The notes under the pieces are model-generated. The model was not told the DNA's origin. It did not search any database and saw only the letters and a program-made list of their open reading frames with translations. Shown in pieces: positions 59,547-64,000 of a stretch of DNA of 64,000 nt. Numbering within the stretch: position 1 is the first letter of the stretch; every line of letters starts with the position of its first letter. The DNA comes from Uruburuella testudinis (GTDB taxonomy: Bacteria; Pseudomonadota; Gammaproteobacteria; Burkholderiales; Neisseriaceae). Where the stretch lies: contig NZ_CP091508.1 of NCBI RefSeq assembly GCF_022870865.1, positions 2,418,001 to 2,482,000 of the forward strand, written 5' to 3'. Both the position numbers and the translations under genes were made by a program.

Positions 59547-59905
59547 TCCAATCATTCAAAATCTTTATCTGACAATCACTTTACCCACTTCCGCCCGCCG
59601 GTACAGCCGGACAAAGCGGGGTTTTTGCAGAAAAACAGTCCGGCGGTTCCGAAACGGTTCAAAGAAAACAGCTTTACACGCTGCAACAATAAAACCAATC
59701 CCGCAACAAGTCCGCCTCATCAGGCAAGCTTGGCGCCAAGCCAAACCGGCAAGCGCGGCCGTTTTGCTGAGACAGAGTTAAGAAAAGGAAGTTCTGCGAA
59801 GCTAAAAAGAGATAGCCGCGCAGCCATAAAGCAAAAATGTGATGCGGTTCGATGATTTCACTTTATGGGCAACTGCATTCGAAGCGGTAAGCGCTTCATC
59901 ATATT

Positions 59906-61081
59906 TCAGACGGCCTTCGCTTTATCTAGGCGGTACGATACAAACCAAATGGCCAGCCCGCCCAACGCCAGAGCGCTGCCGACCAAACCGGTGGATGTCC
60001 AACCGAAGCCGGCTTTAATCGCCAGCCCGCCGAGAAACGGCCCCAGCGCATTGGCCGCGTTAAACGCACTGTTGTTGAGCGCCCCGGCCATCGTTTGCGC
60101 GGTGGGGGCGACATCCATCAACCGCACCTGCATCAGCGTACCGATGGCGCCGCCCATGCCGATCAGCGTCACCAGCAGCGAAATTGTCCAAAAATGGTGA
60201 GCCGCCAACGGAAACAGCGCCAACGTTACCGCACTCCACACCAGCAGCCCGGCAATACACGGCATCAGTTTTGTGCCCACGGCAAAGCGCGGAATAATCA
60301 GATTGCCCAACGTCATGCCCACACCGAACAAGGCCAACACCAGCGGCACCACTTTTTCCGACACCTGTGTCACTTCCATCAAGGTCGAAGCCATATAGGT
60401 GTAAATCGCAAACATGCCGCCAAAGCCGATAGCACCAGTGAGCAGCGTCAGCCACACCTGCTTGTTGGTCAGAGCCTTGAGCTCGCGCACCGCGCTGGAG
60501 TCGCCGCCCTGCATAGCACTTTTGGGCAGAAACAGCGCCACACAAACCGTCGTGGCGGCCGCCAGCAGCGCCACAATGGCAAAACAGGCACGCCAGCCGA
60601 TAGCCTGCCCGATCCAACTGATAACGGGCACGCCGATGGTGCAGGCCACGGTCAAGCCCACCATCATCATGCCCACGGCCTGTGCACGTTTGGCGGGCGA
60701 CACCAGCGAAGCAGCCACCAACGCGCCCACGCTGAAATACGCGCCGTGCGGCAGCCCGCTTAAAAAACGCCACAACAGCAACGAAGAATAATTTTCCGCC
60801 ATCGCCGTGGCCACATGGCCGAGCGCAAACACCCCCATCAACACCAGCAGCAACGTGCGCCGAGACACCCGCGCCGCCAGCACCGCAATCGTGGGCGCCC
60901 CCACGACCACGCCGAGTGCGTAAGCGCTGATTAAATGGCCGGCAGTCGGCTCGCTGATACCGAGCCCCGCAGCAATATAGGGAATCAGGCTCATGGTGGC
61001 GAATTCGGTGGTGCCGATGGCAAAGCCGCCGAGCGCCAATGCAAACAGCAACAGGCGCGGATGGGGAATGGTGTGTGTCAT
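59906..61081 (-). CDS. MFS transporter (AraJ-like drug/sugar efflux)
   Basis: 391 residues, ~12 membrane helices. GGFAIGTTEFATMSLIPYIA is the DHA1/AraJ start; GVVVGAPTIAVLAARVSRRTLLL is the MFS loop motif, and MVGLTVACTIGVPVISWIGQAIGWR resembles antiporter motif C. Substrate unknown. The stop codon is in a DUS (K-A-V-stop). Confidence 0.85.
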   Translation of the reverse strand: MTHTIPHPRLLLFALALGGFAIGTTEFATMSLIPYIAAGLGISEPTAGHLISAYALGVVVGAPTIAVLAARVSRRTLLLVLMGVFALGHVATAMAENYSSLLLWRFLSGLPHGAYFSVGALVAASLVSPAKRAQAVGMMMVGLTVACTIGVPVISWIGQAIGWRACFAIVALLAAATTVCVALFLPKSAMQGGDSSAVRELKALTNKQVWLTLLTGAIGFGGMFAIYTYMASTLMEVTQVSEKVVPLVLALFGVGMTLGNLIIPRFAVGTKLMPCIAGLLVWSAVTLALFPLAAHHFWTISLLVTLIGMGGAIGTLMQVRLMDVAPTAQTMAGALNNSAFNAANALGPFLGGLAIKAGFGWTSTGLVGSALALGGLAIWFVSYRLDKAKAV

Positions 61082-61266
61082 GATTTTTCTACTGGAAATG
61101 TAAACGGGAAAACGGCTGCGCGGTGGCAGCCGTAAAATGAAGCCAGATATTATAACAAACTGAATTGCTTAAGAAAAGGCCGTCTGAAAACTACATCGGG
61201 TTTCATACCGCCGCCGTTTGATTTCATCATGATATGAAGCACGAAGGTTTCCTGACCATTCAGAAT

Positions 61267-61424
61267 AATACCCATCCACAAAAGTCAGCTAACAAGGCGG
61301 CGAGCTGAAGACAGTGCAGTGAGCACGGGGTTGGGTTGGCTTGGTGATTCGGCACCTTAGCGAAACCGCTCCGCTTTGAGCACAGGCGAGCCAACACCGT
61401 TAGCTTATTTTTGTGAATGGGCAT
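61267..61424. repeat. Full-length Correia-like MITE, 158 bp
   Basis: Left ATACCCATCCACAAAAGTCA and right TTTTTGTGAATGGGCAT are inverted. The interior (AAGGCGGCGAGCTGAAGACA, TTCGGCACCTTAGCGAAAC, TTTGAGCACAGGCGAG) tracks the neisserial Correia element core. It fills much of the 481-bp gap 61082-61562; a DUS and no gene are also present. Confidence 0.7.
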
Positions 61425-61498
61425 GAGCGGTGCACGCAGCAAAGATTGCCCGGTATATGCCGAAGTATTGGTGAGGAAGCCGAAGAGGGCGCAGAAAT

Positions 61499-61545
61499 AG
61501 GCCGTCTGAAAGGTCGGCAGATTTGCCCGACCCTTCAGACGGCCT
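61499..61545 (-). terminator. DUS-pair terminator of the parvulin genes
   Basis: AGGCCGTCTGAAAGGTCGG...CCCTTCAGACGGCCT, 18 bp after the stop. Confidence 0.8.
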
Positions 61546-61562
61546 ATGACACTCCAAAAAAA

Positions 61563-62321
61563 TTATCGGATACCGTTATCTTGCAACAGCTGTTCAATCT
61601 GCGCCTGCGCTTTTTGCTGCTTGGCCTGCTGGGTGAGCTGGCGTTTGACGGCATCGAAAGGCGGCGCTTCGGGGTTGCGCTCGGCGGCCGCCAGCTTAAA
61701 CAGATAAAATTTTCCGTTCAGCGGCAGCGGATCGCGGGTGATTTGACCGCGGGTCATTTGGCCGGCAATTTGCGCCAGCTCCGGCGGCAGCTGCTGCGGT
61801 GAAACAAAATCGGTAAACTGCTGCTCGGGATTGGGATAGCGCTTCATCAGCTCGTCAAACGTCATGCCTTTGAGCAGCAGCTCTTGAGCGGCACGGGCAG
61901 CCTCTGGGCTGTCGAACTGCACCTGTTGCAGTTTGATGACGCGGGTTTGCTGATCATAAGCGGCGCGCACATCGGCTTCACTAACTTCGGCATTGCGTTC
62001 GAGATAAGCCGCGTATTGCGAGGCATAAAACTGTGCTTCCAGATTTTTCAGCTGGTTTTGCACCTCGGGGTCTTTATCCAAACCGGCTTTTAAAGCGGCA
62101 TTTTTCAGCACTTCAAAGCTTTGCAGTTGGGTGGTAACCTCTTTGCGGATGGCGGCACCGTCCGGCCTGTGCGCGGCATGCGGATCAGCATCAGCCTGTT
62201 GCAGCACTTGCGCTACCATGCTGTCGATGCGGCCGCGCTCGATTTCGGGCGCCTGTGCAGCCACCGCAAAACCGGCCGCAGCCAAAGCGCAGGCGGCGAT
62301 CAGGGTTTTGTATTTCATCAT
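61563..62321 (-). CDS. SurA/PpiD-like periplasmic chaperone
   Basis: 252 residues with a Sec signal (AAAGFAVAAQA). SurA-N-like helices (LQSFEVLKNAALKAGLDKDPEVQNQLKNLEAQFYASQYAAYL) then a parvulin-like domain (VIKLQQVQFDS...FVSPQQLPPELAQIAGQMTRGQI). Encoded 18 bp after a related gene; both may fold envelope proteins. Confidence 0.75.
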   Translation of the reverse strand: MMKYKTLIAACALAAAGFAVAAQAPEIERGRIDSMVAQVLQQADADPHAAHRPDGAAIRKEVTTQLQSFEVLKNAALKAGLDKDPEVQNQLKNLEAQFYASQYAAYLERNAEVSEADVRAAYDQQTRVIKLQQVQFDSPEAARAAQELLLKGMTFDELMKRYPNPEQQFTDFVSPQQLPPELAQIAGQMTRGQITRDPLPLNGKFYLFKLAAAERNPEAPPFDAVKRQLTQQAKQQKAQAQIEQLLQDNGIR

Positions 62322-62339
62322 CAGTATCCTTTGGGCAGC

Positions 62340-63221
62340 TTATTTGGCCGGCTTGATGTCTGCTTTTTGGTAGAGGGCTTGAACGGCAGCATCCACTCGG
62401 GCGGCCTGCAAGTCTTGCAGCAATGCGGGCTTGGCTTCTTCAAAAGAAGGCACTTTTACCGCACGCTTGTCGTTGATGTAAAGCACGGCAAAAAGGCCGT
62501 TGTTGTCTTGCAGCGGCGCAGGCGTGTAAGCGCCTTTTTTCAAGTCTTTTACCGCCGCATAAATGGCCGGCGCGCCCTGTTCCAAATCTTTCAAACGCAC
62601 ATAGTTGGCCGGAATGCCGCCGTTTTGTTTGGCTTGCGGGTCGATGGTGTATTGGGCAGCCACGGTTTTGAAGCTTTTTCTGGCTTTCAAATCGGCAATG
62701 GCTTTATCGGCATCGGCTTTGCTGCGGGTAACGATTTCACCCATCTGCACTTCCTGGCTGCCTTTATAAAAATTGCTGAATTCATTGTAAGCGCTGCGGG
62801 CATCGCTGTCGCTTACCGGGTTTTTGCGCAACACATCGGCCATATAGGCCTGATTGAGCAGTTCGCGCTCATAAGCCGCCCATTCTTGTTTAAACATCGG
62901 CTGCTTGTCGGCGCCTTGTTGTTTGGCCGCATCGCGGGCTTGCGCCAGCGCCTGTTTGTATTCGTTGCTCTGATCCAGTTTCAGACGCTTGGCTTCCTGG
63001 CCGACCAGTGTCAGGCCGACTTGGCGTTGGAGCAGGTTTTGGCGCAAAGCCGGGCTGTTTTGCAGCTGGCCGTTGCTTTGGCTTTGCAGCATTTTAACTT
63101 GGTCGTCAATGGTTTTGCTGTCGATTTTGGTGCCGTTTACGGTAACCAGCGTTTGCGCCAGCAGGCTGCCGGAAAGGGTCAGCAGCATCAGGGCGGAGGC
63201 GAGGCGGGTTTTTTGCATCAT
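62340..63221 (-). CDS. Parvulin-type peptidyl-prolyl isomerase
   Basis: 293 residues; a second Met at 63218 may be the start. Signal peptide to SGSLLAQ (~23), helical chaperone domain, and a PpiC-type domain (VQMGEIVTRSKADADKAIADLKARKSFKTVAAQYTID...GGIPANYVRLKDL). Periplasmic. Likely co-transcribed with yciB, yciI, bolA upstream and the second parvulin downstream. Confidence 0.85.
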   Translation of the reverse strand: MMQKTRLASALMLLTLSGSLLAQTLVTVNGTKIDSKTIDDQVKMLQSQSNGQLQNSPALRQNLLQRQVGLTLVGQEAKRLKLDQSNEYKQALAQARDAAKQQGADKQPMFKQEWAAYERELLNQAYMADVLRKNPVSDSDARSAYNEFSNFYKGSQEVQMGEIVTRSKADADKAIADLKARKSFKTVAAQYTIDPQAKQNGGIPANYVRLKDLEQGAPAIYAAVKDLKKGAYTPAPLQDNNGLFAVLYINDKRAVKVPSFEEAKPALLQDLQAARVDAAVQALYQKADIKPAK

Positions 63222-63247
63222 ATTTTGTCTCTTCTATCGGTTTAAGG

Positions 63248-63517
63248 TCAGTTGAAATATTCGTCGGGGGTGGCGGCTTTGATGCTCAAGGCATGAATCA
63301 GGCCGTCTGAAAACAAATCGTGCAGCGGTTCTTTAACCATGCGCTGGCGGTTGATGCGGCTGACACCGTCAAACAAGGCGCTGACCACCAACACGGCATA
63401 GTGGCCGCCGCCACGGTTGCCGGCATGACCGGCATGCAGGTGGCTTTCATCATGAAATTCAAAAATTTGCGGATTAAGCGCCTGCAAGCGGCTTTCGATT
63501 TCCTGCTGCATGTTCAT
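63248..63517 (-). CDS. BolA family protein
   Basis: 89 residues. HAGNRGGGHYAVLVVSALFDGVSRINRQRMV and IHALSIKA give the BolA class-II KH-like fold with conserved His. Involved in iron-sulfur and glutaredoxin pathways. Start overlaps the yciI stop (TAATG). A DUS is read in frame as LFSDGLI. Confidence 0.9.
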   Translation of the reverse strand: MNMQQEIESRLQALNPQIFEFHDESHLHAGHAGNRGGGHYAVLVVSALFDGVSRINRQRMVKEPLHDLFSDGLIHALSIKAATPDEYFN

Positions 63518-63807
63518 TATTTGAATACGGCTTTAAAGGGTTTGATTAAAATTTCATCGTATACGCCCGCATCAACATAAGGGTCTTGCTCGGCCCACGC
63601 TTGAGCATCATCCAGCGAGGCGAATTGCGCGATAATCAGGCTGCCCGACACACGCTCGGGGTTTTCGGGCAGCGGATTGGGGCCGGCGGTCAGCAGGCGG
63701 CCCTCGGCTTGGAGGGCTTCGAGCCGCGCCAAATGCGCCGGGCGGGCGGCCATACGGGCTTCGTGCACTTCATCGGCATCTGTGGCCAGCAGCATATAAT
63801 ATTCCAT
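63517..63807 (-). CDS. YciI family protein
   Basis: 96 residues with the YciI pattern: AARPAHLARLEALQAEGRLLTAGPNP, DDAQAWAEQDPYVDAGVY and EILIKPFKAV. Small ferredoxin-like enzyme or binding protein of unknown substrate. Lies 4 bp after yciB and overlaps bolA by one base. Confidence 0.9.
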   Translation of the reverse strand: MEYYMLLATDADEVHEARMAARPAHLARLEALQAEGRLLTAGPNPLPENPERVSGSLIIAQFASLDDAQAWAEQDPYVDAGVYDEILIKPFKAVFK

Positions 63808-63811
63808 GAGT

Positions 63812-64000
63812 TCAGTTCTCCTGCGGTAAATGGCGGCTCAGATACATGCCTTGGCCGAGAAAGAAAATAATCATCAAGGCGGTTGAGCCGAAAAGTTTGT
63901 AGTTTACCCATTGGGCTTCGGTTAATGTATAGGCAACGGCCAGGTTCACAAGCCCCATCACCAGCAAAAACACCACCCAGGCGGCGGTCAGCTTGCGCCA
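63812..64000 (-). CDS. yciB: YciB/IspZ inner-membrane septation protein (5' end outside window)
   Basis: The last 62 residues are visible: VVFLLVMGLVNLAVAYTLTEAQWVNYKLFGSTALMIIFFLGQGMYLSRHL, the C-terminal two helices of YciB. The N-terminus lies beyond base 64000. Upstream neighbour of yciI on the same strand. Confidence 0.85.
   Translation of the reverse strand, partial: WRKLTAAWVVFLLVMGLVNLAVAYTLTEAQWVNYKLFGSTALMIIFFLGQGMYLSRHLPQEN

Overview
The window comes from a Neisseria-like betaproteobacterium. The 12-mer AGGCCGTCTGAA (the AG-type DNA uptake sequence, DUS) and its complement occur throughout, singly and as inverted pairs that act as terminators, and the housekeeping genes read as Neisseriaceae proteins. 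The dominant AG-DUS rather than AT-DUS suggests a commensal Neisseria of the AG-DUS group. Species cannot be fixed from sequence reading alone.

Bases 1-17910 form an accessory array of polymorphic-toxin modules. About nine head-to-tail modules each carry all or part of a CdiA/TpsA-type pretoxin region (hydrophobic Gly/Ala stretch, DUF637-like region, VENN motif), then a different C-terminal toxin domain and a small immunity-like gene. No secretion signal or TPS domain is present, so these look like silent or orphan cassettes downstream of a full-length tpsA/cdiA left of the window. Toxin folds I can argue for are a nucleotidyltransferase (module 3), a PD-(D/E)xK-like nuclease with an Imm49-type partner (module 5) and a possible BECR-type RNase (module 7). 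Most junctions carry an inverted DUS hairpin whose right arm is read in frame as the start of the next module. Several modules are broken by stops, small deletions or slippage, and an IS630-type element closes the array.

Bases 17950-64000 are mostly ordinary chromosome: a DnaQ-type exonuclease; tRNA-Arg and tRNA-Glu; a lipoprotein and an outer-membrane protein; a dispersed glycine-cleavage group (gcvP, gcvH, gcvT with a tandem glycine riboswitch) beside a divergent Lrp regulator; a NhaD-type antiporter; rplM-rpsI; zapA with 6S RNA; gpsA; a cytochrome c peroxidase; fabF-acpP; prolyl oligopeptidase; hpt; EIIA-HPr-EI of a phosphotransferase system; leuS; an Old Yellow Enzyme; suhB; rsmE; two MFS exporters; two parvulin-type chaperones; bolA, yciI and yciB.

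Repeats are abundant: two blocks of tandem repeats (26.6-27.9 and 29.3-29.8 kb), a ~160-bp MITE with TA target duplications (three copies), a Correia-like MITE with unusual termini (four copies with both ends, one hosting the other MITE), and an IS3-family element inserted in the loop of a DUS terminator. Besides the toxin array, the most unusual protein is a 645-residue fusion of a Pycsar-effector-like membrane module to a DUF3616/SdiA-regulated-like beta-propeller (52267-54204).
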